The position numbers and the translations under genes are program-made. From positions 89,409,285-89,473,284 of the forward strand of contig NW_026262734.1 in assembly GCF_021869535.1 (NCBI RefSeq): a stretch of DNA of 64,000 nucleotides. The letters run 5' to 3'. Origin of the DNA: Mytilus californianus (Eukaryota > Mollusca > Bivalvia > Mytilida > Mytilidae). Below the pieces are notes generated by a model. That model had not been told where the DNA came from and made no database searches. It saw nothing but the letters and a program-made list of their open reading frames with translations. Numbering within the stretch: position 1 is the first letter of the stretch; each line of letters starts with the position of its first letter. Below, piece by piece: positions 35,466 through 47,797 of this stretch.

Positions 35466-37330
35466 ATTGAGAATGGAAATGGGGAATATGTCAAAGAGAC
35501 AACAACCCGACCAAAGAGCAGACAACAGCCGAAGGCCACTAATGGGTCTTCAACGCAGCAAGAAAATCCCGCACATGGAGGTGATCCTCAGCTGGCCTCT
35601 GAATAAAATTGTGTACTAGTTCAGTGAATATGGACGTCACACTTAACTCGAAAACATATAAATGAACTAAAATTAAAAGACATACAAGACTAACAAAGGC
35701 CAGAGGCTCCTGACTTGGGACAGGCGCAAAAATGCGGCGGGGTTTAACATGTTTTGTGAGATCTCAACCCTCCCCCTATTCCTCTAGCCAATGTAGAAAA
35801 AAGAAACACATAGCAATACGCACAGTAAAACTCAGTTTATAAGAAGTCCGAGTCCGATGTCAGAATAGGTAACAAAAGAAACTAAGCAAAATGACAATGA
35901 TACATAAATTAACAAAGAACTACTAGCAGTTACTGACATGCCAGCTCCAGACCTCAATTAAACTGATTGAAAGATTATGTCTTCATCATATGAAAATCAA
36001 GTACAATTCCTCCCGTTAGGGGTTTAGTATCATACCATCATAACATATATGAGAAAACATAACCCGTATCATGCCAACAACTGGTTTTAGAACAAATGTG
36101 TTTATTTCCGATGCAAAGACGCTATGAGTGAATCAATATTAATACCAAAATATGCAATCCTTAATGACTTGACAACAGTATCGTAACTATATCCTTTCCG
36201 AATAAGTCTGTTTAAAGGTTTGGTTGGCCTTTGAGGTGAATGCCGACATTTTTGTGCTTTGTAAAGAATATTACCATAAAATATTGGATGTGAAATACCT
36301 GAACGTATAAGATGTCTGCATGTTGAGCTATATTTACGAATGATATCCTTGTACCGATGATAAAATTTAGTAAATGTTTTGACTAGTTTGTGATATCGAA
36401 AACCCTGGTGTAATAATTTTTCAGTAATACAGAGATTTCTTTCGTTGAAATCAAGTACGTTGTTACATACACGAGCGAATCGAACAAGTTGAGATATGAA
36501 AACACCATAAGATGGTGACAAGGGAACGTCACCATCTAAAAATGGATAATTACAATAGGAAATGAAAAATCATCTCTTTTATCATAAATTTTGGTATTAA
36601 GCTTCCCGGTTAAGATATATATATATCAAGATCCAGGAAAGGGTAGTGTTCATTGTTAGTATTAGCTTTATTTAAAGTCAATTCGGCAGGATAAATCTCT
36701 TTAGTGTACATACTGAAGTCGTCATTATTGAGAGCCAATATATCATCTAAATATCTAAAAGTGTTATTAAATTTTTGAATCAGATGTTGTTTCGATGTGT
36801 CTTTGCTGATTTTGGTCATAAATTGTAACTCATAACAGTACAGAAACAGGTCCGCAATAAGTGGTGCACAGTTAGTCCCAATGGGAATTCCGATAACCTG
36901 ACGATATACGGAATCTCCAACAAAAATGTTATCTAGTAAAAATTCAAGGGCAGTTATAGTATCAAAGCAGGTCCAATTGACATAGTTCTTTTGTTTGTTG
37001 TTACTAAAAAAATGACCTAAAAGAGTTTGAACATATATATTTGCATTCCGACTTTTTAAATGCCCATTTAATCAGGTGTGTCAATTTTTCTTAATAAGAT
37101 TATGAGGCAAAGTGGTATATAGGGTAGAAAAATCAATACTTTGAACAGATTCGAAATCACCAATATAAGCATGTAATTTATTAAGTACTTCCAACGAATT
37201 TTTGACACTCCAAAAGTAATTAATTCCACTATTTTCAAAGGCCTTATTTGAACAAGTATACATAAAGTAATATTTGAAGAAAATACCCACTAAAGTTTTA
37301 TTATTTTCACATGTTTTACTGCATTGTTAA
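35466..37330 (-). mobile_element. Second Penelope-like element (PLE-2), 5'-truncated
   Basis: An RT pseudogene at 37330-36102 is followed without a break by its 3' region (36100-35466), which includes the GGCTCCTGACTTGGGACAGG core (35703-35778) and ends CCATTTCCATTCTCAATTTTA. The same 3' end occurs alone at 58120-58218, which supports this as the true 3' terminus. No GIY-YIG domain was seen. Confidence 0.7.
36102..37330 (-). pseudogene. Penelope-type reverse transcriptase fragment, decayed
   Basis: RT pieces in successive frames: SIDFSTLYTTLPHNLIKK (about 37140-37080), GDSVYRQVIGIPIGTNCAP and ADLFLYCYE (about 36930-36830), FRYLDDILALNNDDF (about 36770-36720, DD intact), HYPFLDLDIYIS (about 36640), and PSYGVFISQLVRFARVCNNV (about 36515), ending LHRK* at 36102. 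The parallel blocks LYTNIP, MGTKMAPSYAN, SFLD and YSQAIRVKRICS in PLE-1 support a Penelope-like origin. It is a different, distantly related lineage from PLE-1. Frame breaks lie near 37080, 36600 and 36530, and the N-terminal third is missing. Confidence 0.75.
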
Positions 37331-37339
37331 TAATGTCTG

Positions 37340-37850
37340 TTTGAATAAAATATTACATCAACATTTGTCTCCTCAGTCGTAACAATAAAGCTATAAATCC
37401 TGAATTACTGTAAATTCAGAAATGAATACGTGCATTTATTAATGCAAATCTTTGACCTCTAGGGAAAAGTAGGAAATCTAATTAAATGCAATTGCAAATA
37501 TTTCATGAAGAAAAGTTGCCACTAAATTTATGAACGCGAGTTTTTATTACTGATCATTACTGCGAACCTGACACTGTCGCATTTTTAACATTAATCAAAA
37601 CATCGCAGAATTTCTATATTTTCATAAAACTAGATCGATATTATAAAAACCCAATTGTAGTACGCCTTTTAATTTTGAAATAACACTTGAACTTCTGATT
37701 AGTTCGTATACCATAACCAACTTTTTTAAAACCAATTTCATACATGTCATAGGACTACATTTTGTATTTGAAAATGCCTTACACTGCTATATTCGTATTT
37801 CTATCCGTCGAAATTGTTCAACAATGCATTTTTCTATATAATTGCTTTTT
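37340..37850. other. No gene seen
   Basis: AT-rich spacer between PLE-2 and the 3' end of the second LINE. Nothing recognised. Confidence 0.4.
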
Positions 37851-38138
37851 AGGAAAACAAATACAAATACATATACAGATAATTTTATTGACTAATCAAA
37901 GTGCCCGTACTAGGGCAGAATAATTACAGTTTAATTATGACTACAAGACAAAACATACAATGCATTACATGATTTGAATGATTGAGTTGATTAAAACATT
38001 GAACATATATACATAAGATTTGCATAAAATATACAAAAGTGGTGAATAAAACCCAGCAATTTGGATTCCACCTGGAACACAAAATTTTCATACAATAATA
38101 GAAATATAACAAAGGGGGAAAGCTCTTAAGTCAATTGT

Positions 38139-41100
38139 TCAATAATAGTGCATCTCTTTGTTTTGACAGTTGTCTAAATCTTCATTGCAAATTAATTTGT
38201 TTTCATCTGAAAGTTTACCAAAATTCTTATTAACTTTTTTTAATTGATCAAGATATGGTTTGCGTACTGTTGTTAAGCATGGGCATTGAATCAAAAAATG
38301 CATTTCATCTTCAACAGAATTTTTACATAAGTTACATTTTCTTTCACTAATATCTAAGTTACAATATCTTCCCTTTTCAATGTTTAGGTAGTGTGAGCTT
38401 ACTCTAAATTTAGTTAACAACCTTCTTTCATTTTCATTACCACAACTTAAATATTTTTCTAATTTGAAAATGTTTTTAAATTTACGATATGTTCTTAACT
38501 TGTTCCCAATTTTGGAATGTTTTGTATTATCATTAAAAAGCCCTTTTAACCAAATTTGGTTAAATACAGTTTTTATAGAACTTTTTACTTTTGTTATAAT
38601 ATAATTAGATGAACTAGGCATATGGAATAAATAATCAAGTTTCAGATAAGACAAAAGTTTTCTTAAATTACTAATCCAGGATTCTTTATTTTCTGAATCC
38701 ATTGTAATAGACTCTTGTAAAGCTTGATATAATATACTATGTTTATCTGAAATATTTTTTAGATAACAACAATATTTAACCATGTTAAGAAAACCATACA
38801 TAATGATTGGATAACTTCCTAGTTCACCTCTACTGGCCAAGTTGGATGAATCATTTTTAACACCAAGTGCAAATTTTTAGAATTTTGTATGTACTTTTTC
38901 AACAGAGATGGTGTCAATTTCTTTTAAAATTAAGTTTTCAAGGTCAGTTTTAAATTTTTTGGAGGACATGTACCCCCAAATTTCTGATCCATATAAAAGT
39001 ATTGGCCTCACTGTGTGATTAAATAAATGTAAGATAGTAGTAATATTTGGTTTTTCTTGAAGCGCTGTCTTCAGCTTAAATAATGCTTTTATGCCTATTT
39101 TACTTAAATCCTCATTGGCATATGAAAATGTACCTGATGCACTAAATGTTGTTCCTAAATATGTGTATTTATGAACGCATTCTATTAGGCTGTTACAATA
39201 AGTAATGTTTATGTTTTTTTAATCTACCTGCTTTGTTAAACACAACTATTTTAGTTTTATCACAAGTAATAACCATATTCCAGTCTTTGGTAAAGCTGTA
39301 TAGTTTGTTTACACAATTTTGTAACCCTGCCTCGCTGGATCATAATAATACTAAATCATCAGCATACATGAGGCAATTAATGGACTTTGAGTTTAAGGTA
39401 ACTGGGTCACATGTAGAATCAAAATAATGTGGTTAATCATTTAAGTATAATTTAAATAAATTCGGACTCAAGCTATCTCCTTGTCTAACACCAATATTGG
39501 ACTTGAAAAACTCTGTTCTAACCGAATCAATTTTGATACATAATTCAGTGTTTTTATACATTGACTTAAGTATATTATAAAATTTTTAACCGACACCAGT
39601 TTTTTTAAGCTTATAGAAAAGTCCTAAGTGCCATACAGAGTCAAATGCACATTTAAAGTCTACAAAACATGCATATTATGGTTGGGATTTATTTCTAATG
39701 TATTTTTGTAGAAGAGTATTTATTACAAACATATGATCAGATTACGACATCCTCTTTTAAATCCAATTTGCTCTTTACAAATGACTTTTCTCTTTTCAAA
39801 AAATGCTGTCAGTCTATTATTTAATATTCTGTTAAAAAGTTGACCAATAATGTCACTTATGGTTATACCTCTATAGTGTGAAGGGTCATATATTGACCCC
39901 TTTTTATGTATAGTTGAAATGCATCCCTTTGACCATATTTTAGGATAGATTCCAGCGGGAAAAAATCTATTAAAAGCTTTTAAAAATAGTTGGTTTAAAA
40001 TTGATTGGCCATACTTAATCATTTCATTTAGTATCATAGTAAATCCACAGGATTTGCCATTCTTTAAAGATTTAATAGCTTTTAGTAGTTCAGACTCTGT
40101 GATCTTAAAGTCTAATTCATGAAAAATACTAATTTTTTCTACATTTTTAAGCTTCTGTAGAATTGATTCATTTTCAGCAATTGAATTTTTATTTAGGGAT
40201 TTAAAATTATTCTCCCAATCTTCCAAACTGATAGTTGTTTCCTTTTTATCATTGTTATCTCCTTTTAGTTGTTCAACAAATTTCCAAAAGACTTTAAGAT
40301 TATCTAGCTTATTAACCAAATCACTCTTAAACTTTCTCATTTTATCTTTTCTCCTTTTTCTGTAATGTTTTAGGCATTTAAAATATGATCCTCTGATGTG
40401 TGGATCATTGCTATACTTTTGCAATAGATTGCATTTATGATCTAGTTCTTGTTTTATTTTCTTAAGACTGTAATCATACCATAACTTATGCTTTCTGTTA
40501 TTAACTTTCTTTTTATATTTTTTCATAGTTTTCTTCTTTTTTAAGGTTAAGTTGCCTGCAGCTATAATGATTTTATTTAGGTTATCTATCATAACTTCTA
40601 CATTATTTTCTGAATATAGGTTAAGATTGAATTCATCAATCAAATTTTTAACTTTAAAGAGTTTAAAGCATTTTGAAAATGAAATGGGGAATTATCATCC
40701 CAAATATATTTATCTGGAATTGAGGTGGAAGTATTCTTCTTTTGATACATTCTGAAATTACACTGAAGCAACCAAGATAATTGGCAGTGATCTGATAAGT
40801 CAGGAGTTAGTTTAGGTACTTGAAAGTAACTGAATTAAGACAACAGATTTTCAGAACCGATAAAAAAAATCAACTGCACTACTTCCTAAAGGTTGGTAAC
40901 ATGTGAAAGACCCAAACAGGTCGCCTAGGGTTCTTCCATTTAAAATTCTTAAGCCTGTGGATATGCATAGTGATAAGAGCTGCCTCTAGAGTTGACAATT
41001 TTGTCACCATTTTTTTTAGATAAAAAATCTAAATTATACTGATTCACAATCATTATTTATAAAATCTTGTTCACCTCCTATCCGAGCATTTAAGTCTCCT

Positions 41101-41586
41101 GCAATGACAATTTTGCCCTTTTCTGAATAATTTAGCACATCTTTTTCTATTAATTCTAAAATGTCATAATCAATTCTTCTTGTAAAAGTAAAATTTTCAG
41201 GAGGGTTATATACAAAGCATAAATAAAGATGGTTTGGTAGACCAAAAAATGTTTTATCTAAATGAAGCCATATACATTGTATAATCATTACTCGAGTGTT
41301 CGAAAAATTTCACTCCCAGTCTAATCACATCTCTTACATATACTGATATTCCTCCAGAGCTTTTACCTGTATTCTTTACTTTAGGTCTAATAAGATGAAC
41401 TGGACGAGGAAAGTCTGGTAAAGTGAGACTTAGTTCTAAATCACAATGTGTTTCCAGTATACAAAAAATATCATATTCTATCAATTTGTCGACAAAATCA
41501 GAATGTCTGAATTTATTAATACCTTTACATTTATAGCCATTTATGCTCCAAGTGGAGATCCTCAGATTTCTCTTTCTATAACACAT
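38139..41586 (-). pseudogene. LINE ORF2: endonuclease plus reverse transcriptase, frameshifted
   Basis: Endonuclease blocks LRISTWSINGYKCKG, DIFCILETHCD and IVIAGDLNARIGG are intact in sequence but split by a frameshift near 41280. RT follows: SCGFTMILNEMIKYG, GCISTIHKKGSIYDPSHYRGITI, EQIGFKRGCR, then in other frames FVDFKCAFDSVW (about 39660), FFKSNIGVRQGDSLSP (about 39500) and MYADDLVLL (about 39370), so the catalytic Asp pair survives. The C-terminus has CNLCKNSVEDEMHFLIQCP, a zinc knuckle, and stops at 38139. Several frameshifts and stops remain, for example near 39720, 39590, 39450 and 38870. It is less damaged at catalytic sites than the LINE at 28-33 kb. Confidence 0.85.
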
Positions 41587-41773
41587 TTAAATGTCAAAAG
41601 TAATATTAAGTTTTTGAGAATTAGGATCAAACCAGAATAAAATTTTCTATTAAATCTTATGTTTTGTGACTATATATTTTGTAAACATGATAAAACATAT
41701 GTTTATATTTATATATAAAAAAAACACCCACAAATAAAATTCAAATGAATAAACATTCATGTGTCATTATAAC

Positions 41774-41795
41774 ATATATATATATATATATATAA
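41774..41795. repeat. (AT)n microsatellite
   Basis: A run of alternating A and T of about 22 bases between LINE ORF1 and ORF2. Confidence 0.9.
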
Positions 41796-41899
41796 TAAAA
41801 GTTGCTCCCTTGCAAATAATCAATACATGTACATATTGTATTACATTTTTGAATGCATTAATTTCAGTGGGACTGTCCAACGAATCGGAATAATTTATC

Positions 41900-44604
41900 T
41901 ATGCGTATGGGCCGTCATCATAAAATTGGCCATAACCTCTCATGTAACTACCTTGTTGTCTTCCAAACATGTATTCGGGGTACTCAATGTTATAATTCCT
42001 TCTAAAAAAGGGTTTAGCTGTACCTCCTAGGGGTCTGCTTGCAAATGCTTACTTTTCTAACCTTGTACTAGAGATATTTAAAGCTTTTTTGATACCATAC
42101 TTCATATATTGCTCACAAATACATTTTTGCCTTCGTAGCTAAGATGAACTAAGTCATCTGTTTTGAATTGTCTTTTTGGTTGACCATGTGTGCCAAGAGA
42201 TGTGTTATCAAAAACAGTGACAAAATCATATTGTAGTACTTTATGTTGTAAAATAATGTTTGCTCTGTGATTTTTTTTATTTAGATCATTTGAATCTCCT
42301 CTTGGTATTCAAAGGGAAATAACCACTTCTACCTTAGACCATTTTGATTTGATTTTTACAATTAATGACTCTACAAGATCACATACTTTTTCAGGTATCT
42401 GATTTTTTACATCATTTGTGAACAAGTTTAAAAAAACACAATCTACATTCACATTTTCAAGAGAATTAATATATACATCAGCATTTTGAGCTGTGTAACA
42501 TGTATGTTTTTTTGACCTCATACCCTTGTAAGAAGTTTGCCACTCTAACATATTTTAAATGAGAATTGCCATTAAGTAACACTTTTTTTTGGATCTTTTG
42601 TTTAACAATATTAACTCTATTTTGTTCAACAAATTTATTCATTTCTTGTACTGATCTAACGTTCTTATGCTCTGTATTTAGAGATGGACTAACAGAGTTA
42701 TTCATACACAAATCATCATCATTACTCTTTGATTTAGTATAAGAGTTATCATGGCCTTGTTCTTCATCTATCAGGGCCTTGAAACGATTTTGTACAGGAC
42801 ACATGTATTGAACTTCTGTTTAACCGCAGAGATCCTCAACATTGTTGGACATCTTAGTTGTTTCATATTTAAGATCATTCAAGTTTGATGATAGAATGTC
42901 AACTTTTGAAGTGTTGTTCTGCAGTTTGATAAATATGTTTGTCAATTCTGATTTTAACACTGTATGTGTTCTTTCTTCTTTGTTGCTGTTTTGAATGCCT
43001 AAATTCACAATTTTATCTTGTACATCTGTGAGTTTATCTCGGATCGTACCTAGATTAGTTCCATCGTCTGCAATTTGCTGAGACATATTCGTCTTGTCTA
43101 GAGTTATTTTTGATTCAATGCTGTCAAGCTTTCTCATTGTTTCGTCCATATGATTTCTCAAATTCGGTTCTTCCCTATCTAAACTTCCAAGCGATTGTAC
43201 TACAAAGGAGTAGGCCCGGTAAGACCCCTTTTTGGCCCCAAAATATAGCATTTTTACAACTTTGTTGAAATGTAAACTTTAAGCTTTTTATTGGAAAGTA
43301 TAATACTTGTGTTCCATAAATATAGGCTGTTTTTGACAATACAATGCACATGCGTCAGGTAATAGCATCATAAATTCGTGCAAAATTACTAAAATCTTCA
43401 CAATTGTAGCATTTGTGCTAATTTTAAGACGGTTTTTTGCCTAAATGGAAGTGGCCGCATTTGTGTTCATACTTAATATTTAAACATATGTTGTATTTTA
43501 GGATAATGCATAACATATATAAAGGTTGAGACTGAACACGAATGCGGCCAATTCCATTTTAGACAAAAACCATCTGAAAATTGACGTTTATTGTATATTT
43601 AATAGATTTTTCATTTTAAGCTTGAATTTGAACGTCTCTAATGACCAAATCAGTTCAAATATTTTACATAAACGAATTGAATTGACTGAAGTAGACACTT
43701 AAGTGTTTAAAAAAAATCTAAAATCTTTCATCAGATGTACTTTGAATTTTAGGCCAAAACTTGCCCTTACCGGAATTACTCCTTTCTCAAATCTTTCTGC
43801 TACTAATTCTATAATCATGTTTATGTTGTCCAAATTAAGATTAACCCCAATAATATTACTGTTGTCGCTTACTGTTTGACATGCTGTTTTAGTACTAGTA
43901 CATATTTTCCTAGTACTTGTACAAAAAGTTGGTCTATCCAGAAAATCGTTTGGAACTTTAATGCAGTTTTCACATGTGAATTTTCTGTTTGAAGTGACAA
44001 GACTGTAAAGTTGGTATACTGGTAAGTTTGTGCAAATATAGTGTACCTAGCCTTCACATTTGCTACAAAAGAGCATATCATCATTGTCTTCAACTTTACA
44101 TTGCTTTGTACAGGTTTTACTCACTTCTGCTTGATGATTGTTCTTACCCTCACCACTTTCTATTTCTTCATTGTGTATTGTGCAATCTACGTTGCTGTTA
44201 TCTATTGATTTAACCATTGTTTCTGAAAGGTCAAGTTCATTATCTGGGTCAAGTATATCATGATATTCTGAGCATGAAGATTCACTCTCATCATCTTGAA
44301 TGTTACTGTTGTTGTCATTTTTACTGTCAGATTTTGAAGTAAAACATATTTTGCACGTGTGGCCGTATTCTGTAATTGATTTTTGTTGACCTATATTGTC
44401 ATAAATGGCGATCGTTTGGCAGTTGTAATTAAATGCACCCATAAAATTTAATGCACTGTTAAGGTCTTTAAACCCTTTATATACCTGGCATGGGAATGCA
44501 TATATACTCTTTCCACAATAGCTCCAACTTGAGAAGATCCCAATAGTCCGGCCTTTCGCTACTGAATAATTTTTTTTACGTTCTCTGTTCTTACTTCCGG
44601 CCAT
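41900..44604 (-). pseudogene. LINE ORF1: viroplasmin/RNase H1-N + PHD-like finger + coiled coil + SGNH-esterase-like, interrupted
   Basis: ATG at 44604. Residues about 16-55 (KGRTIGIFSSWSYCGKSIY..VYKGFKDLNSALNFM) match the caulimovirus viroplasmin/RNase H1 N-terminal fold, which binds RNA-DNA hybrids. An acidic linker follows. From about residue 165, CTKQC..CSKC..HYIC..CENC is a PHD-type zinc finger; in-frame TAG at 44049-44047 stands where the finger's Trp is expected. After a 582-bp insertion (43785-43204), a coiled coil resumes (LDREEPNLRNHMDETMRKL). The next part is SGNH-hydrolase-like: LLNGNSHLKYV (block I, GNS for GDS), VFLNLFTNDV (block III) and DDLVHLSYEGKNVF (block V, DxxH). The Gly/Tyr-rich tail reads to about 41900 in another frame. 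PHD and esterase in ORF1 are known for CR1-like LINEs; the added viroplasmin domain is unusual to my knowledge. Breaks: the TAG, the insert, and frameshifts near 42810, 42530 and 42050. Confidence 0.75.
43204..43785. mobile_element. 582-bp foldback element inserted in LINE ORF1
   Basis: The ends AAAGGAGTAGGCCCGGTAAG and, reversed, AAAGGAGTAATTCCGGTAAG face each other. The whole insert folds on itself about a centre near 43495: ACGGTTTTTTGCCTAAATGG and GGCCGCATTTGTGTTCA on one side, GGCCGCATTCGTGTTCAGTC and ATGGTTTTTGTCTAAAATGG read back on the other. ORF1 sequence resumes cleanly on both sides (LVAERFE before, VVQSLGS after). No target duplication was evident. Confidence 0.78.
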
Positions 44605-46372
44605 TTCGGGGGTGTACAGTTTATATCTACTATACGGAGTTGTTTACAAAGGAATTATTGTATGGTGACGATTATATTTTCATAAAGTTTGTCTGGTTAT
44701 ACCGGGCTGAAGTACGTTGACTTCACTATTCACTTTTCACTTTTCACTATTCAAAATTCATGAATAGTGAACTGTGTTTTTTTGCACTATTCACTATTCA
44801 AGTTTATTCAAATTGAATAACTTTGATATCTACTTGTATATATGAAAAGGAAGATGTGGTGTGATTGCCAATGAGACAACTCTCCACAAGAGACCAAATG
44901 ACACAGAAATTAACAGATAGAGGTCACAGTACGGCCTAAAACAATGAGCAAAGCCCATACCGCATACTGCAGCACTAAAAGGCCCCGAAATCACGAATGT
45001 AAAATTAATTCAAACTAGAATACTAACAGCCTAATTAATGTACAAAAAAATAACGAAAAACAAATATGTAACACAGAAAAAAAAGAACCACTGAATAATA
45101 GTCTCCTGATTTGGGACAGGCACATACATACAGAATGTGGCGGGGTTAAACATGTTAGCGGGATCCACTTAACCTGGAACAGTAGTGTAACAGTACAACA
45201 TAAGAACAAACTATGAAAATCAGTTGAAAATGCTTAACTCATCAGATGGATACAAATAGAAATACAGATAACAAAAAACATAGAGTGAACGCGGCCGGGT
45301 ATTTGTACATCCCAACAACAAAAAGACACTACTGAGAGTACTTGCAGTTATTGACAGTTAGTTTAAAGCCAATAACAACTAATAAGAAAATCATGCATCT
45401 AAGACTAAACTGATTATCAATCAGTACACATGAAACATGGATTTAGTGTTAAGACTTCATAAACAGTCAGAGAAAAACATGACATTGTGCAACGCCAGGA
45501 TACAGGAATCGACAGATTGAAGATCGATACAAGAGGGGCGAAAGATACCAGAGAGACAGTCAAATTATGTATATGTATATAACAATAATATTTAGTTTGC
45601 TTTTAATTTACTGATAACAAAATCAATCATAATACACAAAAAAAAATATTCAAAGATCTATTGACAATGTTGATTTTTTTATCTTTTGGAATAAGTTTAT
45701 TTAAAGGATCGATAGGTTGGTCTTTTTTTTTGTAATAATTTTTAGAATTCGATTAAAATTCTATCAGCTTGAAACGTTGAGGCCTAGTATTATATAGTAT
45801 TATGGTTTAAAGAGATAGGCTATTTGTTAGCCCTGCCCCTTTTACCTAGAATTATTTATTTTTGACGTAAAATTGCACTTGATCATTATCAATTGCATCT
45901 GAAATCAACTTCGGTCAATGATAAATAATACATTTGATGTATATCTAGAAGCTTACGGTACAATTGTCGCACTTAATGTGTTACATATATTTCAAGGGGG
46001 TGGGGTCCAACTTTTATTCATCAAGCTTTAAAGTAAGCATTCATTTCTTCCAACATTCCTATATCGAGATGTCCATACTAAATGAAATCCGCCGGCTAAA
46101 CGGTACACGTTGTGCCAGGGGAGAACAAAAGAACTATTATGTTTCAAAGTGACAATAATTCTTTTCTAAATCTCATTTTCCAATTAATAATACTCACATA
46201 TTTACACACTTAAACATAAAAAACATACAATAATATGAAAAGGCTATAAGAATTGATAAACATTAGTAACGAAAGTTTCGTATAAAAAACTAGGGGTGTT
46301 TTCCTAAAGAAAAATCTAAAAAAAAGCACTAGGCTAGCATATAGAAGATCTATGTTATAGAGCGCCCGAATA

Positions 46373-47797
46373 CCACAAACGGCCGAACCTAAGAAAAAAT
46401 ACTTCAACAAGCACGTTACGATCGATTTTTGAACCCTTGAATCCCCTAATTACGGGTATATCTATATATCCTAAGAAAGCTAATAGAATGGGAAACAAAA
46501 CCTATATAGTGAATATAGGGCACAGATCCGGTTTAAGGGGTAATGGAGCACCCGAATACCAAAAACGGCCGAACCTAAGAAAAAATACTTCAACAAGCAC
46601 GTTACGACCGATTTTTGAACCCTTGAATTCCCTAATTACGGGTATATCCTATATATCCTTAGAGAGCTAATAGAATGGGAAACAAAACCTATATAGTGAA
46701 TATAGGGCACAGATCCGGTTTAAGGGGTAATGGAGCACCCGAATACCAAAAACGGATGAACCTAAGAAAAAATACTTCAACAAGCACGTTACGATCGATT
46801 TTTGAACCCTTGAATCCCCTAATTACGGGTCTATCCTATATATCCTCAGAAAGCTAATAGAATGGGAAACAAAACCTATATAGTGAATATAGGGCACAGA
46901 TCCGGTTTAAGGGGTAATAGAGCACCCGAATACCAAAAACGGCCGAACCTCAGAAATAATACTTCAACAAGCACGTTACGATCGATTTTTGAACCCTTGA
47001 ATCCCCTAATTACGGGTATATCCTATATATCCTAAGAAAGCTAATAGAATGGGAAACAAAACCTATATAGTGAATATAGGGCACAGATCCGGTTTAAGGG
47101 GTAATGGAGCATCCGAATACCAAAAACGGCCGAACCTGAGAAAAAATACTTCAACAAGCACGTTACGATCGATTTTTGAACCCTTGAATCCCCTAATTAC
47201 GGGTATATCCTATATATCCTAAGAAAGCTAATAGAATGGGAAACAAAACCTATATAGTGAATATAGGGCACAGATCCGGTTTAAGGGGTAATGGAGCACC
47301 CGAATCCCAAAAACGGCCGAACCTAAGAAAAAATACTTCAACAAGCACGTTACGACCGATTTTTGAACCCTTGAATCCCCTAATTACGGGTATATCCTAT
47401 ATATCCTTAGAGAGCTAATAGAATGGGAAACAAAACCTATATAGTGAATATAGGGCACAGATCCGGTTTAAGGGGTAATGGAGCATCCGAATACCAAAAA
47501 CGGCCGAACCTAAGAAAAAATACTTCAACAAGCACGTTACGATCGATTTTTGAACCCTTGAATCCCCTAATTACGGGTATATCCTATATATCCTAAGAAG
47601 CTAATAGAATGGGAAACAAAACCTATATAGTGAATATAGGGCACAGATCCGGTTTAAGGGGTAATGGAGCACCGGAATACCAAAAACGGCCGAACCTAAG
47701 AAAAAATACTTCAACAAGCACGTTACGATCGATTTTTGAACCCTTGAATCCCCTAAGTACGGGTAAATCCTATATATCCTAAGAAAGCTAATAGATA
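46373..47797 (+). repeat. 187-bp satellite array, forward, about 7.6 copies
   Basis: Landmark GAACCCTTGAATCCCCTAAT recurs at 46431, 46617, 46804, 46991, 47178, 47365, 47552 and 47738, a period of 186-187. Units are nearly identical, with scattered substitutions and 1-bp gaps. Each unit contains ATGGGAAACAAAACC opening a ~60-codon frame, but 187 is not a multiple of 3, so the frames do not join and are taken as chance. Confidence 0.92.

Larger units (their letters stand above)
37855..44640 (-). mobile_element. Second non-LTR retrotransposon (CR1/L2-like), near full length but decayed
   Basis: Right to left: ORF1 (44604-41900) with viroplasmin, PHD-like, coiled-coil and esterase-like parts, then ORF2 (41586-38139) with endonuclease, RT and zinc knuckle. 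A 3' tail follows with AATAAA on the minus strand (37888-37883) and a short TATTTG-rich end near 37855. A 582-bp foldback element interrupts ORF1. The 5' end abuts the large inverted repeat that begins at 44701. An ORF1 with PHD plus esterase domains is a known trait of CR1-like elements. Confidence 0.85.

Noticed and set aside
46437-47418. Repeated ~60-codon ORFs starting MGNKTYIVNIGHRSG in the satellite array
   Set aside because: They recur because the 187-bp unit repeats. The unit length is not a multiple of three, frames do not join, and there is no initiation context or homologue.
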